From assembly GCA_964402955.1 (NCBI GenBank), contig CAYOEZ010000049.1, positions 1 to 23,736 on the forward strand: a DNA stretch of 23,736 nucleotides. Direction: 5' to 3'. A program made the translations under genes and the position numbers. Origin of the DNA: CAYOEZ01 sp964402955 (GTDB lineage: Bacteria > Chloroflexota > DTOL01 > DAOUCN01). A model generated the notes under the pieces. That model did not search any database. It was not told the origin of the DNA and was given only the letters and a program-made list of their open reading frames with translations. Below, piece after piece: positions 1 through 7,923 of the stretch; position 1 is the first letter of the stretch; every line of letters begins with the position of its first letter.

Positions 1-272
1 GGATGTTCTTCCCCTTTGGCTGGGCGCGCCGTGGCGACTGGAGCGATATCGCCGCTTGCCGCGCTCCATCGCCGCTGCTCGTGCAGTACGACCTGGACGA
101 CGACCTCTTCACCGTCGATGGTATGAAGGCTGCGCACGAGCGCCTGGCCGGTCACTATCGCGGCGCCGGCCAGCCCAACGCCTACACCGGCCAATTCTAC
201 CCGGGGCCGCACAAGTTTGATCTGGAGATGCAGCGAGCCGCCTTCCTCTGGCTGAAACGCTGGCTGGCATAG
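1..272 (+). CDS. Alpha/beta hydrolase (dienelactone hydrolase / acetyl-esterase type), C-terminal part
   Basis: The frame is open at the left edge and ends at TAG 270-272, so this is the last ~90 residues of a longer gene; the first Met in the window need not be a start. The segment reads like the end of an alpha/beta-hydrolase fold. A strand ending in PLLVQYDLDDDLF would carry the acid (Asp). PGPHKFD supplies a His in the expected position near the C-terminus, followed by the closing amphipathic helix (AAFLWLKRWLA). The nucleophile elbow lies outside the window, so family assignment is approximate. It is the only real gene here on the plus strand and converges on the rraB-like gene across a strong hairpin. 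An esterase acting on sugar esters would suit the neighbouring glycan locus, but that is inference from context. Confidence 0.6.
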   Translation, partial: MFFPFGWARRGDWSDIAACRAPSPLLVQYDLDDDLFTVDGMKAAHERLAGHYRGAGQPNAYTGQFYPGPHKFDLEMQRAAFLWLKRWLA

Positions 273-280
273 AAGCACAA

Positions 281-319
281 CAAGGGGTTCCAATCTCACG
301 TAGAGATCGGAACCCCTTG
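281..319. terminator. Strong bidirectional hairpin between convergent genes
   Basis: An 11-bp perfect stem (CAAGGGGTTCC at 281-291 with GGAACCCCTTG at 309-319) continues after one mismatch with a further 5-bp stem (ATCTC/GAGAT) closed by a 5-nt loop. It sits exactly between two convergent stop codons. T-rich tracts are only moderate on either side (CTTTCATTC on the plus strand, TTGTTGTGCTTC on the minus strand), so termination efficiency is uncertain. Confidence 0.75.
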
Positions 320-339
320 CTTTCATTCACCGCTCGTTG

Positions 340-771
340 CTACGTGGGTTCCGCCGGCACACCGGTCTCTGCGTCCTTCTGGTCAGGCTGCGTACCCCAC
401 CCGTCAAATTCGCAATCGTGCTCGAACCCAATCCGACACATCTCCTCCGACCAATTGACAACTGTGGCCTCATTCATCTGCAGAGGAGTGGTCCAACCCG
501 TCGCTACGTGTAGGCGTTTGTCGCCTTCCACTTGACGGCTTTCGCTCGAGTAGCCTCTTTCACGCAACACGGTGGCCAACGCAGCCGCCTTGTCTGGGGA
601 GTCGGTGTAGAAGAAGTACTCCAGTCGCAGCCTCGACGTATCATTGACCCCGTACTTGCGCAGGACAGCCAGCGTCTCATGGTCAAAGGCGGCCTGCTTC
701 TTGCTGGTACTCTCGTACTTGCCCTGCGTGATAAAGCGGGTCGGTTTCTGCCTTCCGAACAATCGCATCAT
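340..771 (-). CDS. RraB-like small protein (ribonuclease E inhibitor RraB domain)
   Basis: A 143-residue protein, close to the ~140 residues usual for RraB. The frame is open further upstream, but I chose the ATG at 771 (first of two adjacent Met codons) because a purine-rich GGGGAGAGGG stretch lies just before it; the upstream extension has no ribosome-binding site. Features resembling the RraB/DUF695-like fold are the motif LEYFFYTDSPDKAAALATVLRE, then a segment compatible with a second strand-helix unit, and an acidic C-terminus (GFEHDCEFDGWGTQP). In Proteobacteria RraB binds RNase E and alters mRNA decay; family members occur widely and their role outside Proteobacteria is not established. 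It is the last gene downstream of the Opp transporter (about 100 bp after oppF) and may be cotranscribed with it. The family call comes from motif recognition, not a search. Confidence 0.6.
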   Translation of the reverse strand: MMRLFGRQKPTRFITQGKYESTSKKQAAFDHETLAVLRKYGVNDTSRLRLEYFFYTDSPDKAAALATVLRERGYSSESRQVEGDKRLHVATGWTTPLQMNEATVVNWSEEMCRIGFEHDCEFDGWGTQPDQKDAETGVPAEPT

Positions 772-874
772 CTCTACCCTCTCCCCATCATAGTGGGGTG
801 ACGGACACCGCGGGACGCTCTTATGATACACCCTCAGCACAGGATCGGAGCTCTTTATCCCTACCAGACCCCCG

Positions 875-1903
875 TTACCGCGCTGCGATCACGCCCGCCA
901 GCGACAGCACCTCAGCCCGATGGCAGGCCACAGTGTGGCCGGGAGCCACGTCGCGCAGCGCGGGCGTCTCGCTCGCGCAGCGATCGATGGCATAGCGGCA
1001 GCGCGGGTGGAAGTAGCAGCCGCTGGGCGGGTTCGACGGATCAGGGATTTCGCCCTCGAGCAGGATGCGCTGTGAGCGCAGCAGCGGGTCGGGCTTGGGC
1101 ACGGCCGACAACAGCGCTTCGGTGTATGGATGCAGCGGGTGATGGAACAGATCGTCGGTGGCGGCCATCTCCACCAGCCGGCCCACATACATGACAGCCA
1201 CGTGGTCAGCCACATACTCGACCACACTCAGATCATGAGAGATGAACAGATACGTCAGGTTGAGCTCAGCCTGCAAACGCTGCATCAGCTTCAGAATCTG
1301 GGCGCGCACCGAAACATCGAGCGCCGACACCGCCTCGTCGGCGATGATCAGGCGGGGGTCGAGGACAATCGCCCGTGCAATGCCAATGCGCTGGCGCTGA
1401 CCGCCGCTGAAGGCGTGGGGGTATCGCCGCATGTACTCGGGGCGCAAGCCGACCCTCTGCAGTGTGCTGGCAACGCGCTCCTCCAGATCCTTGCCACGCG
1501 CCATGTGGTTGATGCGCAGCGGCTCGCCGACGATGTCCAGCACCGTCATGCGTGGATTGAGCGATGAATAGGGATCCTGGAACATCATGCGCATCTCACG
1601 CCGGTAGGGCCGCAGATCTCTCTTCTCCAGTCCGACCAAATCCACGACCGAGTCGTCCGGCCGACGGTAAAGAATCTCTCCGCCGGTGGGTCGATAGGCG
1701 CGCACGATGCACCGCCCCAGCGTTGTTTTGCCGCAGCCGCTTTCTCCGACCAGGCCGAGCGTCTCACCGGCGCGAATCGTCAGGCTTACATCGTCCACGG
1801 CTTTGACGAAGCCAGCCGGGCGGGAGAGGAAACCGTGGCGAATGGGGAAGTACATCTTGACGCTATTGACAGTCAGGATATTCTTGTCATTCAGATCGGC
1901 CAT
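875..1903 (-). CDS. Opp/Dpp-type ABC transporter ATP-binding protein (OppF-like)
   Basis: A 342-residue ATPase that powers substrate import at the cytoplasmic face together with its OppD-like partner. Walker A is GESGCGKTT (about 53-61), the Q-loop FQDPYSSLNPRM lies near 109-119, the ABC signature SGGQRQR near 166-172, and Walker B LIIADEAVSALDVS from about 185. The C-terminal oligo_HPY extension with its Cys-containing FHPRCRYAIDRC segment is typical of Opp/Dpp subunits. The ATG at 1903 follows GGAGAG at good spacing. It is the distal ATPase of a B-C-D-F gene order. In Chloroflexota and Thermotogae such transporters often carry oligosaccharides rather than peptides, and the surrounding glycoside hydrolases favour that here. 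Confidence 0.93.
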   Translation of the reverse strand: MADLNDKNILTVNSVKMYFPIRHGFLSRPAGFVKAVDDVSLTIRAGETLGLVGESGCGKTTLGRCIVRAYRPTGGEILYRRPDDSVVDLVGLEKRDLRPYRREMRMMFQDPYSSLNPRMTVLDIVGEPLRINHMARGKDLEERVASTLQRVGLRPEYMRRYPHAFSGGQRQRIGIARAIVLDPRLIIADEAVSALDVSVRAQILKLMQRLQAELNLTYLFISHDLSVVEYVADHVAVMYVGRLVEMAATDDLFHHPLHPYTEALLSAVPKPDPLLRSQRILLEGEIPDPSNPPSGCYFHPRCRYAIDRCASETPALRDVAPGHTVACHRAEVLSLAGVIAAR

Positions 1904-1988
1904 GTTCTCTCCTCAGCGCAGGTCGAGCGCCCATGGCTCGACGGTGGGCAGCACAGCAGCTGCCCCTGCATGAATATGGAATATGTCT

Positions 1989-3026
1989 TCATCGTGGCGC
2001 CTTGTCCGCGTAGAGCAGGCAACGCACCGCGCGCCCATCCGCAAGGCCAACCATCGGCGGGTGGGTCACGTCACACTTACCTGCCATGAAATCAGCACAG
2101 CGCGGATGGAACGGACATCCCTGCGGCCGGTTGTACGGATCGGGCACCATGCCTTCGATCGGCTGCAATTCCCAACTGCGACCCTGGCCCAGACGCGGGA
2201 TCGAACGCAACAGAGCGCGCGTATACGGGTGCAACGGATCGTGGAAAAGCGCTATCACACTCGCCTGCTCCACGACCTCACCCAAGTACATGACCAGCAC
2301 GTCATCGCACGTCTCGGCGATGACGCCCAGATCGTGCGTGATCAAGAGGACGGACATACCCATATCGCGCTGGAACTGCTTGATCAGTTCCATGATCTGC
2401 GCCTGCGTCGTCACGTCGAGCGCCGTCGTCGGCTCATCGGCGATCAACAAGCGAGGGTTACACACCAGCGCCATAGCAATCATGGCTCGCTGGCGCATGC
2501 CGCCGCTCAACTCGAAAGGATAGGCGTCGATACGCTGCTCCGCCTTCGGAATACCAACGCGATCGAGCATGTCGATCGCCAGGCGGCGCGCCTCAGCCTT
2601 CGACACCTTCTGGTGCAGCGTGATCGCTTCGATAATCTGGAAACCGATTGTGTGCATCATGCTCAGCGATGTCATCGGCTCCTGGAAAATCATGGCAATG
2701 TCGCCGCCACGGATGGAGCGCATGGTCGGGCTGCGCGGGTCGAGCTTAGCGATGTCGACGATGCGTGCGCTTTGCGACTCGTTGGCCGTTTTCACAGCCT
2801 GCCGGTGCAGTAAGATGTCCCCGCCAACGATCTTGCCCGGCTTTCCAATGATCTGCAGAACAGAAAACGCCGTCACGCTCTTGCCGCAGCCACTTTCGCC
2901 GACCAGGCCCATCGTCTTACCCTGCTCAAGCGTGAAGTCAACTCCTTCAACGGCGCGGACGGTCCCTTCTTCCATAGCAAACTGAACTCTCAGATCCTTC
3001 ACTTCAAGCAATACTCTATCGTTCAT
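1989..3026 (-). CDS. Opp/Dpp-type ABC transporter ATP-binding protein (OppD-like)
   Basis: A 345-residue ATPase. The frame is open upstream, but the ATG at 3026 (MNDRVLLEVKDL) is preceded by GGAGAA, while the 35-residue upstream extension runs into the end of the oppC-like gene and shows no family similarity. Walker A is GESGCGKS (about 43-50), the Q-loop FQEPMTSLSMM near 114-124, the signature LSGGMRQR near 173-180, and Walker B LLIADEPTTALDVT from about 193. The oligo_HPY tail includes GCPFHPRCADFMAGKC. An 85-bp gap separates it from oppF and 37 bp from oppC, consistent with one transcript. It should form the heterodimeric ATPase with OppF. Confidence 0.93.
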   Translation of the reverse strand: MNDRVLLEVKDLRVQFAMEEGTVRAVEGVDFTLEQGKTMGLVGESGCGKSVTAFSVLQIIGKPGKIVGGDILLHRQAVKTANESQSARIVDIAKLDPRSPTMRSIRGGDIAMIFQEPMTSLSMMHTIGFQIIEAITLHQKVSKAEARRLAIDMLDRVGIPKAEQRIDAYPFELSGGMRQRAMIAMALVCNPRLLIADEPTTALDVTTQAQIMELIKQFQRDMGMSVLLITHDLGVIAETCDDVLVMYLGEVVEQASVIALFHDPLHPYTRALLRSIPRLGQGRSWELQPIEGMVPDPYNRPQGCPFHPRCADFMAGKCDVTHPPMVGLADGRAVRCLLYADKAPR

Positions 3027-3063
3027 TGGTGTTCTCCAAGACCAGGCAGCGATGACAAAGCCA

Positions 3064-4233
3064 TCAGCGGGAATAGGGATCGGAGGCGTCACGCAGGCCG
3101 TCGCCCAGGAAATTGAGAGCCAGCACTGCAATGATCACCGCCACAGCGGGCCACAACTGCCAGGGAGCAGTGAGAACGGCGCGCACACTCTGTGCGTCCT
3201 TCAGCAACACGCCCCAGCTCACGACCGGAGGCCGCAAACCCAGGCCCAGGAACGACAGCGACGTTTCGGCAAGAATCATGGCCGGAATTTCCAGGGTTGT
3301 AGCGGCTATGATATGGCTCAGGAACGAGGGTACCATGTAGCGCGTGATGATGCGCATCTCACTGGCGCCGTCCAACTCAGCAGCAAGTACGAACTCCTCT
3401 TCGCGCATCGCCAGGAAGCGCCCACGCACGACGCGGGCCAACCCTGTCCAGCTGATCAGCGCCAGGATGAGCGTAATCCCAAAGTAGATACGCGTAGGCG
3501 GCCAGTTCATGGGCAGGGCCGCAGCCAGACCCATCCACAGCGGGATCGTCGGGATCGAGCGCAAGAATTCTATGACGCGCTGGATGATGTTATCCACCGT
3601 GCCGCCATAGAATCCCGAGATGCCCCCCAACAACACACCGAGCAGCAGGCTGATGGCAACGCCAACCAGACCGATCGACATCGAGATGCGCGTACCGTAG
3701 ATCATGCGCGTGAACATGTCGCGGCCCAGACGGTCGGCGCCCATGAGGTACATGGGCTGGCCTTCCTCGGCCGGACCAAGCAGATGCCGTTTGCTCGGGA
3801 TGATGCCCATCAGCTTGTACTCATCGCCCAGCACGAAGAGGCGCACCGACACCTTCTGCGTCGGGTCGATGGTGAAAGTGCGCCGGCCCGCCGCGACGTC
3901 AATCGTCGACTTATAGCCGAAAACGTGTGGATCGAATTTCAGCCCGCCGCCACTGGTGTCAAACCACTGCAAGGCCTGCGGCGGGGCATACAGGTAGCGG
4001 GCGTTGACCGTGTCTGGCATGAACGGCGCCAGAAACTCGGCGAACAGCGCCACCAAATAGATGAGTATAATGACAACAGCGCTGACCATTGCCAGCTTGT
4101 GGCGGCGGAAACGCCACCACATCAGTTGCCACTGTGAGGCGACAAAGACGTGCGCTTCCTTCTCCTCACGGCTGCGCCCGACGGGACGTCCGGCAGGCGG
4201 AAGGGCGTTTTCGTCCAGGGTCGTTGTGGACAT
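3064..4233 (-). CDS. Opp/Dpp-type ABC transporter permease (OppC-like) with large extracytoplasmic insert
   Basis: A 389-residue inner-membrane permease. I chose ATG 4233 (MSTTTLDEN), which has AGGAG upstream; a longer frame overlaps the oppB end. A cytoplasmic N-terminus with the RFRRHKLAMV motif leads to TM1 (about 47-67). An unusually long periplasmic insert of about 90 residues (75-165) follows, before the conserved MGADRLGRDMFTRMIYG segment. Later come several TM helices and the EAA loop (ELDGASEMRIITRYMVPS) that contacts the ATPases. Long inserts of this type are familiar in OppC-like permeases of sugar-associated transporters, where they may contact the large binding protein; that role is inferred. 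It ends DASDPYSR, as is common in the family. Confidence 0.92.
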   Translation of the reverse strand: MSTTTLDENALPPAGRPVGRSREEKEAHVFVASQWQLMWWRFRRHKLAMVSAVVIILIYLVALFAEFLAPFMPDTVNARYLYAPPQALQWFDTSGGGLKFDPHVFGYKSTIDVAAGRRTFTIDPTQKVSVRLFVLGDEYKLMGIIPSKRHLLGPAEEGQPMYLMGADRLGRDMFTRMIYGTRISMSIGLVGVAISLLLGVLLGGISGFYGGTVDNIIQRVIEFLRSIPTIPLWMGLAAALPMNWPPTRIYFGITLILALISWTGLARVVRGRFLAMREEEFVLAAELDGASEMRIITRYMVPSFLSHIIAATTLEIPAMILAETSLSFLGLGLRPPVVSWGVLLKDAQSVRAVLTAPWQLWPAVAVIIAVLALNFLGDGLRDASDPYSR

Positions 4234-4246
4234 GCGACAATTTCTC

Positions 4247-5236
4247 CTATCTTCGCGCCAGGCGGATGCGCGGATCGAGCCAGGCCAGCAGCACATCAGA
4301 GACTAATGTGCCAACGACGGTCAGGCTACTCAGAATCAGGATGAATGACCCGGCCAGGTACATGTCTTGCGATTGCAGCGCCTGCAGCATCATCGGCCCG
4401 GTCAGCGGCAGATTGAGCACAACCGCCACAATCGTCGATCCGGAGACGAGCTGCGGCAAGGTCCAACCGAGAGTACTGACAAAGGGATTGAGCGCAGCCC
4501 GTACAGGATAGCGCAAGAGCAGCTTCATTTCCGACTGCCCCTTGGCCCGCGCCGTCGTCACATACGGCTTGTGCAGTTCGTCCAGAAGATTGGCGCGCAT
4601 GATGCGGATCAGGCTGGCCGTGCCGCTCAACCCCAGCACGATCACCGGTATCCAGACATGCTTGAGCAGATCAATCACTCTGGCCCATGACCACGGCGCA
4701 TCCTGGAAGTTGGGTGAGAAGAGACCGCCCACGCTCATGTTGAAGCGGGCGAAGGCAACCACCATCAGGATCAACGCCAGCAGAAAACCGGGGATGGCCA
4801 CGCCAATGAAGCCGATGAACGTGAAGATGTAGTCCCCAAGCGAGTATTGCTTGACCGCCGAATAGATGCCGACGGGAAAGGCAACAATCCACGTGAACAT
4901 GAGCGTGATGAACGATACGACGATGGTCAGCCACACCCGGTCCCAGATGAGCTGAGAAACAGGCACACGCCAGGTGAAGGACTGGCCAAAATCGCCATGT
5001 ACCACGCCCGTGATCCACTTCGTATACTGAACGTACATCGGCTGCCCCAGCCCGTAGGCGCTGCGCAGCGATTGCACCGTGGCCTCATCGATCGATTCGC
5101 CACGCGCCGTCATAGAGGCGACATAGCTCGTGAGGAAGTCCCCCGGTGGAAGCTGGATAACCATAAAGCTTACGATCGAGATGACGAACAGCGTCGGAAC
5201 CATCATCACGATACGCCATGCGACATACTTCAGCAT
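4247..5236 (-). CDS. Opp/Dpp-type ABC transporter permease (OppB-like)
   Basis: A 329-residue permease starting MLKYVAWRIVMMVPTLFVIS, the classic OppB N-terminal TM. ATG 5236 is preceded by GGAGG; the open frame extends 35 residues further without a second ribosome-binding site and is rejected. It has six predicted TM helices, a periplasmic segment after TM1, and an EAA loop (TARAKGQSEMKLLLRYPVRAALNPF) from about residue 229. It ends DPRIRLARR. The oppC start follows 13 bp downstream, so the two permeases are probably translated from one mRNA. It is the first gene of the transporter cassette and lies after a 450-bp repeat-filled gap, so the cassette may have its own promoter, though I could not place one confidently. 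Confidence 0.92.
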   Translation of the reverse strand: MLKYVAWRIVMMVPTLFVISIVSFMVIQLPPGDFLTSYVASMTARGESIDEATVQSLRSAYGLGQPMYVQYTKWITGVVHGDFGQSFTWRVPVSQLIWDRVWLTIVVSFITLMFTWIVAFPVGIYSAVKQYSLGDYIFTFIGFIGVAIPGFLLALILMVVAFARFNMSVGGLFSPNFQDAPWSWARVIDLLKHVWIPVIVLGLSGTASLIRIMRANLLDELHKPYVTTARAKGQSEMKLLLRYPVRAALNPFVSTLGWTLPQLVSGSTIVAVVLNLPLTGPMMLQALQSQDMYLAGSFILILSSLTVVGTLVSDVLLAWLDPRIRLARR

Positions 5237-5323
5237 GTACCCTGCCTCCAGATAGAGCCTGCCCCGCTTCATCGGGCACTGTGCTACCGTAGTTCTCGTA
5301 GACGAAGTCGATATCACCGCTGA

Positions 5324-5591
5324 GTACTTTGACAAAGTCACATTAGTGGACTGTTGTCATGTGTCCACTGCAAAAAGGTCGTGTTCGCCCAACCGTCATT
5401 GCGAGGAGCGCACTTTGCGACGAAGCAATCTCATTTCCGCTCGAAACGGGGGAGATTGCTTCGCTCCGCTCGCAATGACGGGCCCGACCATACCTTTTTG
5501 CAGTGGGCACTTGTCATGCTGCCTGCCCTGGCCTGCCAAAGCGCCAGGGCAGGCAGCATGACAGCACGCGAATGTGACTTTGTCAAAGTAC
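5324..5591. repeat. Nested inverted-repeat element (four palindromes inside 21-bp perfect terminal repeats)
   Basis: The outer arms 5324-5344 and 5571-5591 are a perfect 21-bp inverted repeat. Inside it lie a second inverted pair, 5361-5379 with 5492-5510 (18 of 19 matching), and a third, 5394-5432 with 5452-5480. The third is the widespread CGTCATTGCGAGGAGCG / GAAGCAATCTC family of interspersed palindromes; its left arm carries about 10 extra bases. On the right, 5513-5532 and 5543-5562 form a perfect 20-bp hairpin with a 10-nt loop. No convincing gene lies in the interval. The organisation resembles a MITE-like element into which other palindromic repeats have inserted. Mobility is not shown. 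Confidence 0.8.
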
Positions 5592-5655
5592 GCAGAGAAC
5601 GCAGATACTCATGGGTACTTCTCCGCGGTCTCTGCGACCTCAGCGGTAAATCACG
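5591..5655. repeat. Short palindromic repeat of the CTCTGCG/AGCGGT type
   Basis: CGCAGAGA at 5591-5598 is complementary to TCTCTGCG at 5629-5636, followed by GACCTCAGCGGTAAA. This resembles a common extragenic repeat family found in many environmental bacterial genomes. It occupies the space between the nested element and the stop codon of the glycoside-hydrolase-like gene, so it lies in the 3' untranslated region of that gene. Confidence 0.5.
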
Positions 5656-5684
5656 TTCGCTCCTGAGAAAGTCCGGTAATCGTC

Positions 5685-7826
5685 CTATGCAAAATCAACA
5701 GCGACGACCTCATGATCGAGGACGGACGGCACGACAACGGTCAGGAACCCGCCGCCCTGCTCAACGACCTGCGCGGCGACGCCTGCGTTCAGCAGGTGCA
5801 CCCGGGCGACTTTCTTGCCCTCGGGCAGGCGCACGCGCACTTTCTGCTCGCCAATCGGGTACAACTCGCGAATAGGACCCTTCATCAACATCGGGTTCGT
5901 CAGGTTGACGAGATGGATCGCCAGCGACGACTTCTGCTGCCACACGGTCACGTCCAGCACGCCGGGGCCGCTCACGGTCAACGGGCGTTCCTCATCCGTC
6001 GCCCAATCGACAGCGTTGCTCAGCAGCTTGCCATGATCGACGCACAGGACTTCCCAGAAGGTGCGATCGATGTCCCAGGGGAAGTAGACCACACGCCCCT
6101 TGCCAACCTGTCGCACGTACACTTCTGCCGTGTCGGTATGGGGCACGCGCGGCCAGACAGCTTCCATGGGTAGGTCCGGATACGATGGGACGAGCGTGAG
6201 CGGCGCCAACGGCATCGACCCCACCGGCTCGACGACCACGCGCGCGACGCCATTGATGATGCGCCCGGCGTCTTCCAGCCCGGCCAGGATAGGATGATAG
6301 CCCCCCGTCGTCGCATCTTTCTCAATCGTCAGATACGAGTTCTGCATCGGGCCTTCGGGGCCGGAGACATAGCGAGCGCCAAACAGATCAGACAGGCCGA
6401 AGTTGGTGCGGCGCTTACCGTTCTCATCGTAGAGCGACGTCTCGAACGTGGCAACCAGGCTGCCGCCGCGCTGCACGAACTCGCGCAACTCCTGGCACTG
6501 CTTGTCGGAGAGAGCGGCGATGTTGGGCAGAATGAGCGTCTTGAACTGGCTCAGGTGTTCAGCATCGAGCAGTTGGTCGTGGACCATCTCAAAGGGAATG
6601 CGCGCTTCGACGAGGGCATGGTAGAACCCCAGTTCAGGGTCTTCCACTTTCTCCCGCGCCTTCTCGCCGCCGTAGAACCAGGCGGTCTGCTGCGAATAGA
6701 CCATCGCTACACGCGCCAGGTTGGCCGTATTGCGTAGATACGGCTCCCACTTGGCATAGCGGTTGTAGAGTTCATCGACGACGCTGAGCCAGCGCGGATC
6801 GTAGATCATGCCGCAGAACTTGGTGAACCAGGGACGCAAGCCATTGGCGACGCCGTCGACAGCCCACATGCGGATTTCGTCGCTGCTCTGGATCGAATCC
6901 TTCCAGCGATACTGCTCCTCGACGCCCATGCTGAAGATGCCACCGATTGGCTTCATCCCCATCGTGGCGCGGAACTCTTTGCCATTTTTGCCGTTGAACC
7001 AGGGCGTCTGCACACCGCGCCGAGCCTGGCGATCGGCAAACAACGTGTCGGCAAGCTCACCGATGCGTTTCATGTCCAGGCCGCTCAGCGCCCCGCCGCC
7101 GCAGTTCGGAATCGCCCGCGAGCGAGGACTGATGGCGCGAATCTCTTTGTCCCACAACTGCCAGAGCTCAAACAAGCGATCCTGGTGCCAGAGCACATAG
7201 GCGTGCCAGGCAGGGTCCTGCGTGTCACGCGTGCGCGGCAGGTCCATGCCCGCATAGGCCTTGAACATACGCTTGCAGCTTTCGCAGTAGCAGACGCCAT
7301 GCCCCGACCAGCGATTGCTGAAGATGCCGTCGACCTGGTACATCTGCGTGATCTCACGGTGAATCTCGGTCATGTGCTCGAAGTTGTAGGGGCCGAGCGC
7401 GCACGTCACCCACAGGTCGGTCTGCGCCCAATGGCGGCGCTTGTTGCCCTGCGCGTCGACGGCCAACCATTCCGGATGAGCATCGGCGGCGTCTTGATGG
7501 ACGGCATGCGGGTCGGTGCGCGCAATGACGACCATACCCTGCTTGCGGCAGCCATCGATCAGCTCGCCCAAAGGGTCGTGGTCGTCCATGAACGGTGACT
7601 TGTAATGATAAGGCACCTTCGTCGGATAGTAGCAGACACAGCCCCCCGCGCTGAGGCAGGTCGCGTCAGCCTTGATGCGCTTGAAGTAATCGAGCCAGAA
7701 GTCGACGCTGTACTGCCCTGGTGCGGGATCGTTCTCGACCAGCGTGAGTTGAGCCCAGCGCATCGGCTTGTCGAACCAATCCGCCGCGCCCGTAATCAGG
7801 TGCAGCGGGAGAGCATTCTTCGTCAT
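5685..7826 (-). CDS. Putative glycoside hydrolase with (beta/alpha)8-like domain and beta-galactosidase trimerisation-type domain
   Basis: A 713-residue soluble protein with no signal peptide, so cytoplasmic. The N-terminal ~360 residues resemble the hypothetical glycosyl hydrolase 6 (GHL6) type of barrel. Supporting segments are MRWAQLTLVENDPAPGQYSVD, a stretch on Asp-His-Ala near PHAVHQD, DGIFSNRW with a nearby CYCESCKRMF cysteine cluster, and later SSDEIRMWAVDGVANGLRPW. The middle part (about 370-570) looks like the class-I-amidotransferase-like trimerisation domain of beta-galactosidases (VAMVYSQQTAWFYGG, FKTLILPNIAALSDKQ, FVQRGGSLVATFETSLYDE). A beta-rich C-terminus follows. GHL6-type proteins include GH151 alpha-L-fucosidases, so a fucosidase is one possibility, but substrate is unassigned. 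ATG 7826 follows AGGAAGAA. It sits between the amidohydrolase and the Opp transporter. Confidence 0.75.
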   Translation of the reverse strand: MTKNALPLHLITGAADWFDKPMRWAQLTLVENDPAPGQYSVDFWLDYFKRIKADATCLSAGGCVCYYPTKVPYHYKSPFMDDHDPLGELIDGCRKQGMVVIARTDPHAVHQDAADAHPEWLAVDAQGNKRRHWAQTDLWVTCALGPYNFEHMTEIHREITQMYQVDGIFSNRWSGHGVCYCESCKRMFKAYAGMDLPRTRDTQDPAWHAYVLWHQDRLFELWQLWDKEIRAISPRSRAIPNCGGGALSGLDMKRIGELADTLFADRQARRGVQTPWFNGKNGKEFRATMGMKPIGGIFSMGVEEQYRWKDSIQSSDEIRMWAVDGVANGLRPWFTKFCGMIYDPRWLSVVDELYNRYAKWEPYLRNTANLARVAMVYSQQTAWFYGGEKAREKVEDPELGFYHALVEARIPFEMVHDQLLDAEHLSQFKTLILPNIAALSDKQCQELREFVQRGGSLVATFETSLYDENGKRRTNFGLSDLFGARYVSGPEGPMQNSYLTIEKDATTGGYHPILAGLEDAGRIINGVARVVVEPVGSMPLAPLTLVPSYPDLPMEAVWPRVPHTDTAEVYVRQVGKGRVVYFPWDIDRTFWEVLCVDHGKLLSNAVDWATDEERPLTVSGPGVLDVTVWQQKSSLAIHLVNLTNPMLMKGPIRELYPIGEQKVRVRLPEGKKVARVHLLNAGVAAQVVEQGGGFLTVVVPSVLDHEVVAVDFA

Positions 7827-7844
7827 CTATTCTTCCTTTTTGTG

Positions 7845-7854
7845 GAACGCGTTC
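7845..7854. promoter_or_regulatory. Perfect 10-bp palindrome GAACGCGTTC upstream of glycoside-hydrolase gene
   Basis: The palindrome lies about 20 bp upstream of the ATG at 7826, just beyond its ribosome-binding site. Its AAC...GTT arms resemble those of LacI-family operators, but its centre is GC rather than the usual CG. It could be an operator for the cluster's LacI-type regulator or simply part of the adjacent repeat. Confidence 0.25.
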
Positions 7855-7858
7855 TGAT

Positions 7859-7913
7859 GTCGGACACAGATGTCCGACCTACATTCTCCGTAGGTCAGGC
7901 ATCCCTGCCTGAC
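7859..7913. repeat. Paired hairpin repeat (GTCGGACA and GTCAGGCA units around a GTAGGTC dyad)
   Basis: GTCGGACA 7859-7866 pairs with TGTCCGAC 7871-7878, and GTCAGGCA 7894-7901 pairs with TGCCTGAC 7906-7913. Between them GACCTAC 7876-7882 pairs with GTAGGTC 7890-7896, so the two outer hairpins and the middle one are partly exclusive. This mirrored layout is typical of a repeated extragenic palindrome found scattered in Chloroflexota-like genomes. It fills the gap between the M20 gene and the following hydrolase gene and may affect mRNA processing. Confidence 0.7.
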
Positions 7914-7923
7914 GTCTTTCACC

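Noticed and set aside
3052..4137. Long open frame (361 codons) on the plus strand opposite the oppC-like gene
   Set aside because: Low-complexity His/Gln/Arg-rich translation, no family features, fully antisense to a clear permease gene; a by-product of GC-rich codon use.
5237..5344. In-frame stretch upstream of oppB reading DFVKVLSGDIDFVYENYG
   Set aside because: Looks protein-like and could be a vestige of another gene, but it has only about 35 codons, is out of frame with oppB and adjoins the inverted repeat; insufficient to call.
5324..5655. Possible CRISPR array because of clustered palindromes
   Set aside because: The repeats are inverted and different from each other, with no regular spacing or spacers, and no cas genes are present.
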